A DNA stretch of 34,807 bases from assembly GCA_963786495.1 (NCBI GenBank), contig CAWAZL010000009.1:1-34807 (forward strand). Direction: 5' to 3'. Below, piece by piece: positions 7,003 to 16,550 of this stretch; the first letter of the stretch is position 1, and each line of letters opens with the position of its first letter. A program made the position numbers and the translations under genes. The stretch is from JALZKA01 sp963786495 (lineage in GTDB: Bacteria; Actinomycetota; Thermoleophilia; Solirubrobacterales; 70-9). The notes beneath the pieces were generated by a model. It did no database searches and was not told the DNA's origin. It saw only the letters and a list, made by a program, of their open reading frames with translations.

Positions 7003-7740
7003 TCAGTGAGTGGTGCTGGGGCGCACGAGGATCTCGTTGAGCGAGACGTGCTTGGGCTGTGAGATGGCATAGACGATCGCGTTCGCGATGTCGGCCGCCT
7101 CCAGCACCTTGCCCGTCTTCTCCTTCATCTTCTCGATCCGCTCGACCACCATCGGGTGGGTGTTGTGCCCTTGAAGCTCGGTCTCTACGAAGCCAGGCTC
7201 GACGCAGGTAACCCGGACCCCGATGTGCGAACCCTCTTGCCGAAGGGACTCAGAAAAGCCGACGACGCCCCACTTGGTCATGTTGTAGACGCCGGATCCC
7301 AGCGCGGCCGTCCGCCCGGCGACGGACGAGACGTTGACGATGTCCCCTCCCCCGCCGTCGCGGATCGTGGGCAGCGCGTAGTGAGTGCAGTAGAGAAGCC
7401 CTAGGCAGTTGACGTTGATCATCGTTCGCCACTCCTCGGGGTCTGCGCCCTGGAGCGGGCCGAGCAGCATCACGCCGGCGTTGTTGATGAGCCCGTCCAG
7501 GCCGCCCATCGCCTCCGCCGCGCCTTCTACCAGCGCCTTGGCGTCCTCCTCGTTTCCGATGTCCGCCTCGATCGCGTGCGCGTTCTCGCCGAGCCGACCC
7601 GCGAGCTCGTCGAGCTTGTCCTTTCGCCGAGCGCCGAGCGCTACGGACCCGCCCTCGGCGACGATCGCCTCAGCAGTGGCCTCCCCGATTCCCGAGGATG
7701 CGCCGGTGATCAAGACCTTTCGCCCGTCTAGTTGGCCCAT
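7003..7740 (-). CDS. Short-chain dehydrogenase/reductase (SDR), YdfG-like
   Basis: Classical SDR of 245 residues. It shows the nucleotide-binding TGASSGIGEATAEAI near the N-terminus, DGLINNAGVMLLGPL, catalytic Ser in VNVSSVAGRTAALG, YNMTKWGVVGFSESLR (Tyr-x3-Lys) and the PGFVETEL loop. The arginine pair after the second strand (LGARRKDKL) favours NADP(H). The C-terminus ISQPKHVSLNEILVRPSTTH is typical of the YdfG/serine-3-dehydrogenase-like subgroup (known substrates there: L-allo-threonine, 3-hydroxy acids). It lies 9 bases after leuA and three before the hydrolase gene, so it may be cotranscribed with both. The substrate cannot be told from sequence. Confidence 0.88.
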   Translation of the reverse strand: MGQLDGRKVLITGASSGIGEATAEAIVAEGGSVALGARRKDKLDELAGRLGENAHAIEADIGNEEDAKALVEGAAEAMGGLDGLINNAGVMLLGPLQGADPEEWRTMINVNCLGLLYCTHYALPTIRDGGGGDIVNVSSVAGRTAALGSGVYNMTKWGVVGFSESLRQEGSHIGVRVTCVEPGFVETELQGHNTHPMVVERIEKMKEKTGKVLEAADIANAIVYAISQPKHVSLNEILVRPSTTH

Positions 7741-7749
7741 GCGCCGAGC

Positions 7750-9345
<1,596 letters not shown>

Positions 9346-9367
9346 GATGCTTACTCCTTCTCCGTTA

Positions 9368-9489
9368 AGACCGATGTACCTGTGCTGGGTGTGCGGCTCG
9401 CGCGCCGCCGACGATTAATTCCCCCAGCGGGGGAGGAGAAGAAGGAGCGACAGGTTGAGGGCGTGCGGGACATCGGTCTCGCCAGAGTA
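9368..9489 (-). promoter_or_regulatory. Probable leucine attenuator/leader region of leuA
   Basis: On the minus strand a TANNNT-type -10 (TACTCT, 9489-9484) precedes AGACCGATGT (9479-9470), whose exact reverse complement ACATCGGTCT lies at 9377-9368. The second arm is just upstream of the leuA ribosome site. Between the arms lie a leucine-rich reading frame and a C5-AGC-G5 hairpin (9421-9433). The two arms could close a 112-nt leader RNA, with ribosome position on the leucine codons deciding the structure. No U-run follows the GC hairpin, so control could be at translation rather than termination. The layout is seen; the mechanism is inferred. Confidence 0.6.
9415..9473 (-). CDS. Putative leucine leader peptide (needs one missing base)
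   Basis: In the leader of leuA, codons CTC AAC CTG TCG CTC CTT are followed by CTT CTC CTC, giving LNLSLLLLLPRWGN and a TAA at 9417-9415. That is seven leucines in nine codons. The only nearby start, ATG 9473 (MSRT...), is one base out of phase with the leucine run: the span is 59 bases where 60 are needed. Given the many single-base indels in this window, I infer a real peptide of about 19 residues of the type MSRTA-LNLSLLLLLPRWGN. As written, the frame has no start codon. Confidence 0.5.
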
Positions 9490-9511
9490 GCAACGACCGG
9501 AGAAAAGTGCC

Positions 9512-10571
9512 CTAGCGCATCGGGATGGGTTCGCAGTCCTTTATGACGTCCTTGCCCCCGCCGCCGATGCAGATGTCGGTCCCGGGCCCGCCGATGAGGA
9601 TGTCCTTGCCGGGGCCGCCCGAGAGCTCATCGTCGCCCTCGCCACCCACCAGCTTCTGCGTTCCGTTCCCGCCGACGAGATCGTCGTTGTCGTCCTGGCC
9701 CTTGACGATCTGCTTGACCTTGTCGGCGATCTGATCGAGGTCGATGACGGCCTCATCGTTCATGTTGTTGAGAGTCACAACGACCTTCTTGACGCCCTTC
9801 TTGGGGCAGTTCGACGGTCACGTCGTTCTCGCAGCCAGGGTCTGAGCCCGGGGCAATCACGAACGGGGCCGGCGTGTTGCCGAAGCTGATGCTCTTCCCG
9901 TCCTTGGTGAGGGTGATGATCATGTTCTCTTGCGAGTTGTGGGACTCGAGGTCCTTCGCCTTGATCACGGGCGGGTTGTACGAGACCGTCGGGGTAAAGG
10001 TCCTCCGGGGCGCGCCACCGTGCTCGCATTTCTTGATCCTCGCCTCTTGTGAGCCCTTGCAATCGTCCCTGCCGGATCCGCCGTTGATGTCGTCCTTGCC
10101 CCCTCCGCCTCGGATCTTGTCGTCGTCGGACCCGCCGCTCAGGGTTTCGCCGGCCTTGCCGCCCCTGATGGTGTCGAAACCGGTCTCACCTCGCACGGTG
10201 AGGATGGGAAGGCGCCCGGCTACTTCGAAGGAGTCGCTCTCGTCGCCGAGGGGCGCTTCGATGCCCTTCATCTTCGACGTGTCACAAATGACCCTTGAGA
10301 GCGAGCCGGATTCGTAGTCGCAGTCGTCGCTGAACTCTGAGAAGGTGCTGCTGCCGTCGATCGTGAGGCAACAGTCCGACGAGCGGCCCGAAACCGTGAG
10401 CTTCTCAGCATTCGGCGATCCGTAGATCGTCAGAACCTTGTTGGTGCCGTCGATCGTGACGTCGCGATCGCTCGGGCCTGCTGCGGCGCCGGAGACGACC
10501 ACCGCCATCAAGGAGCCCGCGGCAAGCGCGGCTAGCCCTGCCGCGGCCGTCTGCCATCTCCCCCTGCTCAC
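9512..10571 (-). CDS. Secreted RTX-type calcium-binding repeat protein (one frameshift)
   Basis: Exported protein of about 352 residues. The likely GTG start 10571-10569 (VSRGRWQTAAAGLAALAAGS) gives a Sec signal peptide ending near SGAAAGPS. Two blocks of glycine/aspartate nonapeptides follow: IRGGKAGETLSGGSDDDKIR with GGGGKDDINGGSGRDD mid-protein, and LVGGEGDDELSGGPGKDILI with GGPGTDICIGGGGKDVI at the C-terminus. Between them is a non-repetitive domain (VSYNPPVIKAKDLESHNSQE, NMIITLTKDGKSISFGNTPA). Removing one C from the CCCC run at 9803-9806 joins ENDVTVELP to KKGVKKVVVTLNNMNDEAV. Cysteines near the block ends are conserved with the second RTX protein at 11743-12295. A Sec signal, and no type I transporter nearby, differ from classical RTX toxins. 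Confidence 0.75.
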
Positions 10572-10603
10572 CCTGTGGACGATAGACCGCGGACCGGCGA
10601 CCG

Positions 10604-11266
10604 TCAAGTTCCCGGCCGTCGCTTGGTTCCGGTCCCGAACCAGCGAATCCAAAGCGACCCCGGCTTGGCGATCCTCGTGGCGCCCACGATTCCCACCGGC
10701 CAGAACAGGACGGCGAATGCCGCGAGAAGCAGCCTGCCCTTCGCCGCGGTCGCCAAAGCGAGAGCGAGAGCGATGGCGCCCAGGATGCCAACGGTTGCGA
10801 ACACCCCGTTGGTGATGTCGTCGGCCGACTCGACCCATGCGCCGAAGCCGGTAACGCCGATCAGTCCGAGCAGCGCGACAACGATCACGGCGTCGATCGA
10901 GCGCCTCCCCTCCTTCTCCCAGTAAACGTCGCGGAGGTTCAGCCAGAGCGCGAACTCGTCGAAGGTGAGCCCGCAGCCAAAGCCGAATAGGCCGACGAGG
11001 ATGTAGTACCCCGGCTGCCCGCGAACCTCGGCAACCCCCGTGAGGTAGCCGGTGATGACGACGATCACGATCCCCCACACCAGGTGGTGGATGTGGGTGC
11101 CGCCGACCTCCACGTTGCCGGGCCACCAGCTCACACCCGCGTTGATCATGTGGGCGCTCGTCCTGATGAACGCGAAGGTCCCTAGGAAGGCCAGCAGGAA
11201 GATGAGCTCAGGCTCGCGCCCGGTGTCGTGAAAGACGTCGAAGATGCCGGCAGCCGGGAGCGTCAA
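10604..11266 (-). CDS. Multi-pass membrane protein of unknown function
   Basis: About 220 residues with five or six hydrophobic segments: PELIFLLAFLGTFAFIRTSA, HLVWGIVIVVITGYLTGVA, YYILVGLFGFGCGLTFDEFA, DAVIVVALLGLIGVTGFGAW, ITNGVFATVGILGAIALALA and LLLAAFAVLFWPVGIVGA. A histidine cluster GGTHIHHLVWG and the acidic FDEFALW lie near membrane edges and could bind metal. I recognise the arrangement from actinobacterial hypothetical proteins but no named function. The start is taken as TTG 11266-11264, overlapping the TGA stop of the upstream gene as TTGA, because the longer open frame lies entirely inside that gene. The C-terminus is basic (GTGTKRRPGT). Confidence 0.7.
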   Translation of the reverse strand: MTLPAAGIFDVFHDTGREPELIFLLAFLGTFAFIRTSAHMINAGVSWWPGNVEVGGTHIHHLVWGIVIVVITGYLTGVAEVRGQPGYYILVGLFGFGCGLTFDEFALWLNLRDVYWEKEGRRSIDAVIVVALLGLIGVTGFGAWVESADDITNGVFATVGILGAIALALALATAAKGRLLLAAFAVLFWPVGIVGATRIAKPGSLWIRWFGTGTKRRPGT

Positions 11267-11697
11267 GGAGCGCGATCCGCGGGTTGCTCCAGCCCTGCGG
11301 CCTCGAACCCGGCCTTCGGGTCCAAAAAGAGCTTGAAGTGGACGACCTCGCCGTCCTTGAAGGTCCAATGCTGCACGTAGTGCGTGTCGACGGAGATGGT
11401 GCTCGTTCTCATCGTCTGTTGGATGTCGACCAGCACGACCTCACCCGACTCGAAGATCTCGTAGTCGAAGCTGACTTCCTCCCAGGCGGCCATCCATGAC
11501 ATCCAGAACCGCCTCACGCCCCCGTAGCCATGGACCACCCCATCGCCCATGTCCGGCAATGCCAGTTCAGACGCGTCCCACACGATGTCATTGGCCATCG
11601 GAGGGCCGATCGGCTGGGTTCCTTCTTTCAGGCGCGCCTGCGTCCGTGGAAACGCTTCGAAGATGCGCCGGACCCACTCTGCGTTTTCGCTCGGCAT
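11263..11697 (-). CDS. SnoaL/NTF2-like domain protein
   Basis: A 144-residue single-domain protein of the SnoaL-like (nuclear transport factor 2 fold) group. The pattern is an N-terminal helix (NAEWVRRIFEAFPRTQARL), a bent-sheet segment with aromatic residues (ANDIVWDASELALPDMG), YGGVRRFWMSWMAAWEEVSF, and the closing strands DTHYVQHWTFKDGEVVHFKL then FLDPKAGFEAAGL. Such proteins act as small-molecule isomerases or hydrolases or as ligand-binding domains, so no substrate can be assigned. It is translationally coupled to the membrane protein gene that follows (TTGA overlap). Confidence 0.8.
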   Translation of the reverse strand: MPSENAEWVRRIFEAFPRTQARLKEGTQPIGPPMANDIVWDASELALPDMGDGVVHGYGGVRRFWMSWMAAWEEVSFDYEIFESGEVVLVDIQQTMRTSTISVDTHYVQHWTFKDGEVVHFKLFLDPKAGFEAAGLEQPADRAP

Positions 11698-11742
11698 CCG
11701 GCGGGCATTATCGCGCTTATGGGGTGAGGACGACCTTGCCGT

Positions 11743-12295
11743 TCAAGCCTCGCATTGCCTAACGGAGGCCTCCGGCCCGGCTTCGCATGCATCGGTCCCA
11801 CGACCACCGACTACGAATCCGTACCCCCACGCCCTTTGATCGAGTCGTCTCCGCCGTCCCCTTCCAGCACCTCGGCACCCGTATTGCCGCGAATGTCGTC
11901 GTCGCCGGCTTTGCCGCTGATCTCGATCGACGGGTTGCCGCGAACGGTTGGAAAGCGATCGCCGACTGTGACATCGTCGCTGCCACCGAACATCCGGACG
12001 CCGACGAGTTTCGGGCGCTTCGTCTCGCATCGCACATCGCCATCTGGAATCAGATGGCAGCCGCGCCCGAAGAGCTCGAAAGCGCTTGGACTCCTGAAGG
12101 TGACGCTCTGGAGATCGGGCGCCGTAGTGATCGATAGTGCCTCTGGCCCGGGAGAGCCCGTGACGTTGACCACGTCCTGCCGCCGTTGACGGTGATGGTG
12201 TCCTCCGGTGCCGGCCCCGAAGCGCTCCCTTCGGGGAGGAAGAGCAGGAGCGCACCAAGCGCAGCGGCAGCGGCGAAGTTCCGGAAGCGGCTCAG
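11743..12295 (-). CDS. Second secreted RTX-type repeat protein (at least two frameshifts)
   Basis: Exported protein of about 180 residues related to the one at 9512-10571. The N-terminal frame reads SRFRNFAAAAALGALLLFLP then EGSASGPAPEDTITVNGG, a signal peptide plus the start of the mature chain. After one missing base near 12175-12182 it continues DVVNVTGSPGPEALSITTAP. The repeat part is ISGKAGDDDIRGNTGAEVLE then GDGGDDSIKGRGGTDS; a TAG at 11813-11811 is bypassed by one missing base and the frame closes with VGGRGTDACEAGPEASVRQC at TGA 11743. No ATG/GTG/TTG is in frame upstream; CTG 12295, overlapping the TGA of the preceding oxidoreductase gene, is the only candidate, so the true start is uncertain. 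Confidence 0.65.
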
Positions 12296-13323
12296 GGGAC
12301 CAGGACTACCTTGCCGATGTTCTTGCCCTCGCCCAGGTAGCGGTGCGCGGCGGGCGCTTCGGCGAACGGAAACGCCTCCGCGACGACCGGGACGTAGGCG
12401 CCGGACTCGATGCCGGCAGTGAGCGGCTCGAGCGCGCGGTCGAGCCCCTCGCGGTCCCACCAGCTCAGCATGTTGAGGCCGAAGATCCCCTTGTTCTCGT
12501 TCATGACCGAGAGGCTCTTCCACCACGGGAACGTCGCCATGGGCATCCTGACCAGGCCCTTCACAACGGCCGGAAGGTCCCGCTTCTCACCCGTCTGGAC
12601 CTCGGAGAGGCCGAACATGATGAGCCGGCCGCCTTGGCGAAGGACGGAGTAGGACTTCTTGAAGCTGGATGGCCCGATCGCGTCCATGACGACGTCCACC
12701 CCCTCGCCGTCGGTGATCTTCATGACCTCCTCGGCGAAATCGGTTGAGCGGTAGTCGATCGCGTGGTGGACGCCCTGGGCGCGGATCGCGTCGTGCTTGG
12801 AGGCCGACGCGGTGCCGAAGATCTCGGCGCCGATGTCCTTGGCGACCTGGGTCGCGGCGATGCCGACGCCTCCCGCTGCGGCGTGGATCAGCGCCTTGTC
12901 GCCCTTGCGAAGGCCGCCCATCATCACGAAGCCGGCGTAGGCGGTCGCGTAGTTCACGGGGATCGCGGCGCCTTGTTCGAACGAGAGCGAGTCCGGGAGG
13001 CGGAGCACCTGGCCCTTGACCGGCGCGCTCACCAGCTCGGCATAGCCGCCGAAGCGGGTGCCGGCGACGACCCGGTCGCCCACGGCGTAGTCCTCCACCC
13101 CATCGCCGACCGATTCGACCTCGCCGGCGACCTCGTAACCCACGACCGACGGCGGCTTCGGAGCGTCCGGATAGACGCCCGAGCGGGCCATCATGTCGGC
13201 GAAGTTGATGCCGGAAGCCTTGACGGCGACACGGATCTCGCCAGGCTTCACCTCGGGATCGGGACGCTCCTGGACCTCAAGGACATCCGGTCCGCCGTTC
13301 TTCGTGATGACGACCGCGCGCAC
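12292..13323 (-). CDS. MDR-family NADPH:quinone oxidoreductase-like protein (VAT1-type)
   Basis: Zinc-independent medium-chain dehydrogenase/reductase of 343 residues. The N-terminal GroES-like part reads MRAVVITKNGGPDVLEVQER, with VKASGINFADMMARSGVYPD and VVGYEVAGEVESVGDGV. The Rossmann part shows ALIHAAAGGVGIAATQVAK (AAxGGVG nucleotide loop), FGTASASKHDAIRAQGVHHA and DVVMDAIGPSSFKKSYSVL. The cysteine ligands of zinc alcohol dehydrogenases are absent, as in QOR/VAT1 proteins. The GTG start is preceded by TAGGGT six bases upstream and no ribosome site. A REP-like element separates it from serA. Confidence 0.9.
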   Translation of the reverse strand: MRAVVITKNGGPDVLEVQERPDPEVKPGEIRVAVKASGINFADMMARSGVYPDAPKPPSVVGYEVAGEVESVGDGVEDYAVGDRVVAGTRFGGYAELVSAPVKGQVLRLPDSLSFEQGAAIPVNYATAYAGFVMMGGLRKGDKALIHAAAGGVGIAATQVAKDIGAEIFGTASASKHDAIRAQGVHHAIDYRSTDFAEEVMKITDGEGVDVVMDAIGPSSFKKSYSVLRQGGRLIMFGLSEVQTGEKRDLPAVVKGLVRMPMATFPWWKSLSVMNENKGIFGLNMLSWWDREGLDRALEPLTAGIESGAYVPVVAEAFPFAEAPAAHRYLGEGKNIGKVVLVP

Positions 13324-13329
13324 GCAGCC

Positions 13330-13335
13330 ACCCTA
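13330..13335 (-). promoter_or_regulatory. -10-like hexamer TAGGGT before the quinone oxidoreductase gene
   Basis: TAGGGT on the minus strand fits the relaxed TANNNT actinobacterial -10 and ends six bases before GTG 13323, as for a leaderless transcript. The match is loose and the region is short, so confidence is low. It lies between the REP-like element and the start codon. Confidence 0.3.
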
Positions 13336-13338
13336 CTC

Positions 13339-13391
13339 GGGGTCAGACCCCACGCTCGGGGTCAGACCGCGCGCGTCAGCTCTGTCCCCTA
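13339..13391. repeat. REP-like palindromic element, copy 2 (tandem pair plus tail)
   Basis: GGGGTCAGACCCC (13339-13351), six bases, then GGGGTCAGACCGC (13358-13370) and a tail GCGTCAGCTCTGTCCCC that runs into CTA 13389-13391, the reverse complement of the serA stop codon. The same order, spacing and tail occur at 28529-28582. The second palindrome has one mismatch in its right arm. Read from serA, the element begins TAG-GGGACAGAGC. Confidence 0.8.
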
Positions 13392-14960
13392 GAGATCGAT
13401 TGAGTGGCCGTTTGAGAAACCGGCCATCTCGAGGATGCGGTCGATCGTCGACTGCTCGACCGATGCGTCGGTCGTGAGCACCATCACGGCCTGGCCGTCC
13501 TCGGACTCGGCGCCGACCGCCGCGGAGATGATGTTCACGCCCTCCTCGCCGAAGCAGGTGCCGACCGCGCCGATCATTCCCGGCTGGTCGGAGTAGCGGA
13601 AGACGGCGAGATGCTCGGCAAGCGGCAGGTAGAAGCTCTGGCCCCACACGCCGACCAGGTACGGGTCGTTGCGCGGGCCGACGCCGGTGCCCGACACCTC
13701 GACGGCGTCGTCACCGGTGCCGACGCGCACGGTGATGAGCTCGGTGAAGTCGCCGGCTGAAGCGTCGATCAGCTCAGTGAGCTCGATGCCGCGCTCCTCG
13801 GCGAGGGCTGAGGCGTTCACAAGATTGACCTGCTCCTCGGTGTGGCCGCGAAGGACGCCCGCGAGGACAGAGATGCCCAAAACGCGCGTGTCGTGCTCGG
13901 CGATACGGCCGCGGAACTCAGCCTGGACGCGGTCGACACCGCTTTCCGAGAGGCCCTGGGCGAGGGTGCCGAGGCGGCGGCATAGCCCTACGAAGGGAGC
14001 GACCGCCTCAGGCAGCGGCGCGCCGAGGTTGACCGCGTTGGTGACGACGCCGCCGTCAAGCGCCGCCTTTACCTGCTTGGCGGTGTCGGTTCCGGCGCGG
14101 TCCTGCGCCTCGGCGGTCGAGGCGCCGAGATGCGGCGTTACGACCACGTCGTCGCGGCCGAAGAGGGGATGCTCGGTGGTGGGCTCCTCGGGAAAGACGT
14201 CGAGGGCGGCGCCGGCGACCTTGCCCGAGTCAAGCGCTGCGCCGAGAGCCTCGAGGTCGATCAGCTCGCCGCGCGCGCAGTTCACGATGCGGACCCCGTC
14301 CTTCATGCGGGTCAGCGCCGTGGCGTCGATCCAGTTGACGGTCTCGGGCGTCTTCGGCAGGTGGATCGTGATGAAGTCGGCACGCGCGTACAGCTCGTCG
14401 GAGGTCTCGACGCCCTCGACCCCGAGGTCGCGGAAGCGCTCGGCCGTGACGAACTTGTCGAAGCCGATCACCTCCATCTCGAACGACTGGGCGCGGCGGG
14501 CGACCAGCTGGCCGATCCGGCCGAAGCCAATCACGCCGAGCGTCTTGCCGTAGAGCTCGTTGCCGCCGTAGCGCGAGCGCGCCCACTCGCCGGCGACCAG
14601 AGCGCCATGCGCCTGCGGCACGTTGCGGGCCAAGGCGAGCGCCAGCGCCAGCGTGTGCTCTGCCGCCGCGACGGAGTTCGACTCGGGTGCGTTCACCACG
14701 AGGATCCCGCGCTTGGTCGCCTCGACGAGGTCGACGTTGTCGACGCCGGTGCCGGCTCGGCCGACGACCTTCAGGTTCGAAGCCTTGGCGATCAGGTCGG
14801 CGGTGACCTTGGTCGCCGAGCGGACGATCAACGCGTCGAACTCGCCGATGCGCTCCTCCAGCGTCGCCTGGTCCCAGTCGAGTCCAAGTTCGACGTCGAA
14901 GTCCTCGCGCAGAAGCTCAACCCCGCTCTCCGCGATCTTCTCCTTTACGAGGACCTTCAT
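13389..14960 (-). CDS. serA: D-3-phosphoglycerate dehydrogenase
   Basis: First enzyme of the phosphorylated serine pathway. It has 523 residues, the long (type 1) form. The substrate domain opens MKVLVKEKIAESGVELLRED with ALIVRSATKVT and VGRAGTGVDNVDL. The NAD domain has KTLGVIGFGRIGQLVARRA, catalytic Arg in NCARGELIDLEAL and the His-Glu region DVVVTPHLGASTAEAQDRAG. The second half holds the ASB domain (from about 320) and a C-terminal ACT domain (LAVFRYSDQPGMIGAVGTCF), so allosteric control by serine is expected. Start ATG 14960 overlaps the serC stop as ATGA; the open frame continues upstream through serC but that is antiframe. A REP-like element abuts the stop codon. Confidence 0.96.
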   Translation of the reverse strand: MKVLVKEKIAESGVELLREDFDVELGLDWDQATLEERIGEFDALIVRSATKVTADLIAKASNLKVVGRAGTGVDNVDLVEATKRGILVVNAPESNSVAAAEHTLALALALARNVPQAHGALVAGEWARSRYGGNELYGKTLGVIGFGRIGQLVARRAQSFEMEVIGFDKFVTAERFRDLGVEGVETSDELYARADFITIHLPKTPETVNWIDATALTRMKDGVRIVNCARGELIDLEALGAALDSGKVAGAALDVFPEEPTTEHPLFGRDDVVVTPHLGASTAEAQDRAGTDTAKQVKAALDGGVVTNAVNLGAPLPEAVAPFVGLCRRLGTLAQGLSESGVDRVQAEFRGRIAEHDTRVLGISVLAGVLRGHTEEQVNLVNASALAEERGIELTELIDASAGDFTELITVRVGTGDDAVEVSGTGVGPRNDPYLVGVWGQSFYLPLAEHLAVFRYSDQPGMIGAVGTCFGEEGVNIISAAVGAESEDGQAVMVLTTDASVEQSTIDRILEMAGFSNGHSIDL

Positions 14961-16093
14961 GAACGCACGTCCCCGTTCTCGATCACCCAGTCGATGCACG
15001 CGGTGAGCGCCTCGACATCTGAGGGCTCGACGGCGGGGAACATCCCGATCCGAAGCTGGTTGCGCCCGAGCTTGCGGTACGGCTCCGTGTCCAGGATGCC
15101 GTTGGCGCGTAGCGTCACAGCAAGCGCCGCAGCGTCGATCTCGTCCGAGAAGTCGATGGTGCCGACGACCAGTGAGCGCTTGCGCTCGTCCCGGACGAAC
15201 GGCGAGGCATATTCCGATGCCTCGGCCCAGCCGTAGAGGTGGCCCGAGGAGCGGCCGGTCCGCTCGACGCACCAGTCGAGGCCGCCTTGGTCGTTCATCC
15301 ACTCGAGCTGGTCGGCCAGAAGGATCTGCGTCGCGACGGCGGGCGTGTTGTAGGTCTGGTCCTTCCGGGAGTTCTCAAGCGCCGTCGAGAGCTTCAGGAA
15401 CTCGGGCTGCCAGCGACCCTCTGCGCCGTCGAGCTCTTCGATGCGCTCGATCGCGGCGGGGCTCAGGAGCGCGAGCCAGATGCCACCTTCCGAGGCGAGC
15501 CCCTTCTGCGGCGCGAAGTAGTAGACGTCGGCCTGGGCCGGATCGAGCGGGAGCCCCGCGGCGCCGGACGTGGCGTCGATCAGGACCAGCGCGTCGCCCG
15601 CGTCGCCGGGGCGCTCGACCGGGACCATGACGCCGGTTGAAGTCTCGTTGTGTGCCCAGCAGATCGCATCGACCCCGTCGGCGCCATGCGGATCGGGCGC
15701 GTCGCCGGGGTCGGTGCTGTCGACGACGGGATCCGCGAGGTGAGGTGCGCCGGCGGCGACCTTCGCAAACTTTGCGGAGAATTCGCCGTAGGTGAGATGC
15801 AGTGACCGCTCGCGGATGAGGCACGCGGCGGCCGCGTCCCAGAACGCCGTGGTGCCGCCGTTGCCGAGCGCGACCTCGTAGCCGTCGGGCAGCGAGAACA
15901 GCTCGGCGAGGCCGGTCCGGACCCGGCCGACCACGTCCTTCACGGCGCGCTGGCGATGGGACGTGCCCATGATGCCGTTGGCATCGGCCAGGCGGGCGAG
16001 CGCTTCGGGGCGGACCTTCGACGGCCCGCAGCCGAACCGACCGTCGGCAGGCACGAGCTCGGTGGGGATCTGGGTCTCAGTGATGGGCGTCAT
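14957..16093 (-). CDS. serC: Phosphoserine aminotransferase, actinobacterial type
   Basis: PLP-dependent class V aminotransferase of 378 residues converting 3-phosphohydroxypyruvate to phosphoserine. The N-terminal RFGCGPSKVRPEALARLADA and MGTSHRQRAVKDVVGRVRTG match the actinobacterial subgroup. Further blocks are VALGNGGTTAFWDAAAACLI, ICWAHNETSTGVMVPVERP, LVLIDATSGAAGLPLD, the Schiff-base lysine in YYFAPQKGLASEGGIWLALL and NTPAVATQILLADQLEWM. The stop overlaps serA by four bases, so the two are translationally coupled. The start at 16093 faces a divergent cupin gene, with only 34 bases between the two start codons. Confidence 0.95.
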   Translation of the reverse strand: MTPITETQIPTELVPADGRFGCGPSKVRPEALARLADANGIMGTSHRQRAVKDVVGRVRTGLAELFSLPDGYEVALGNGGTTAFWDAAAACLIRERSLHLTYGEFSAKFAKVAAGAPHLADPVVDSTDPGDAPDPHGADGVDAICWAHNETSTGVMVPVERPGDAGDALVLIDATSGAAGLPLDPAQADVYYFAPQKGLASEGGIWLALLSPAAIERIEELDGAEGRWQPEFLKLSTALENSRKDQTYNTPAVATQILLADQLEWMNDQGGLDWCVERTGRSSGHLYGWAEASEYASPFVRDERKRSLVVGTIDFSDEIDAAALAVTLRANGILDTEPYRKLGRNQLRIGMFPAVEPSDVEALTACIDWVIENGDVRS

Positions 16094-16127
16094 ACAGGGA
16101 ATCGAGCAGGGTATTAGGGTGCCTCAC

Positions 16128-16550
16128 ATGCCTGATGAGAACGGTGGGATCACTACTGGCGACGGCTTTGCCGTCGGGTCACTCGACGCGCTGGGGGAAA
16201 CGCCGGGGTTCCGCAAGATCCGCCGCGACCTCGACGTGAAGGAGTTCGGCGTGAACGCGCTCGTCTTCCCGCCAGGGGTCGGGGGCGGCTTTCACTACCA
16301 CGACCGGCAGGAGGAGCTCTACTTCGTCCACCAGGGCCAGGTCGAGTTCGAGTTCGGAGACGGGACGAAGAAGGTGCTCGGCCCGGGTGGGCTCGCGCGG
16401 GTCGACGCGGCCACCCACCGCAGGCTCATGAACGTCGGCTCAGACGAGGCCGTCGTGGTGATCGTCGGCGCCGAGGGCGGCTACGTCGGCCGCGACGGGC
16501 AGCAGCCCGAAGGCGAGGACGGGCGAATCCGCACGGCCGATCAGCCCTAG
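16128..16550 (+). CDS. Single-domain cupin protein
   Basis: A 140-residue cupin. Motif 1 is GVGGGFHYHDRQEELYFVHQ, with the HxH and glutamate metal ligands (GFHYH...E). Motif 2 is GLARVDAATHRRLMNVGSDE, with the final histidine. The C-terminal tail (GQQPEGEDGRIRTADQP) is polar. ATG 16128 gives MPDENGGITT; an upstream in-frame GTG at 16119 is also possible. TATTAG at 16112-16117 could serve as a -10 for a short or absent leader. It is convergent with, and overlaps by four bases, the 3' end of the PPC-like repeat protein gene. Cupins of this size range from dioxygenases to isomerases, so no reaction is assigned. Confidence 0.85.
   Translation: MPDENGGITTGDGFAVGSLDALGETPGFRKIRRDLDVKEFGVNALVFPPGVGGGFHYHDRQEELYFVHQGQVEFEFGDGTKKVLGPGGLARVDAATHRRLMNVGSDEAVVVIVGAEGGYVGRDGQQPEGEDGRIRTADQP

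Noticed and set aside
9346..9511. T-box riboswitch upstream of leuA
   Set aside because: I could not find a T-box sequence or specifier-loop layout; a leucine-rich leader peptide explains the region better.
14961..15302. Apparent N-terminal extension of SerA
   Set aside because: It overlaps serC in another frame; ATG 14960 overlaps the serC stop and begins the conserved SerA sequence.
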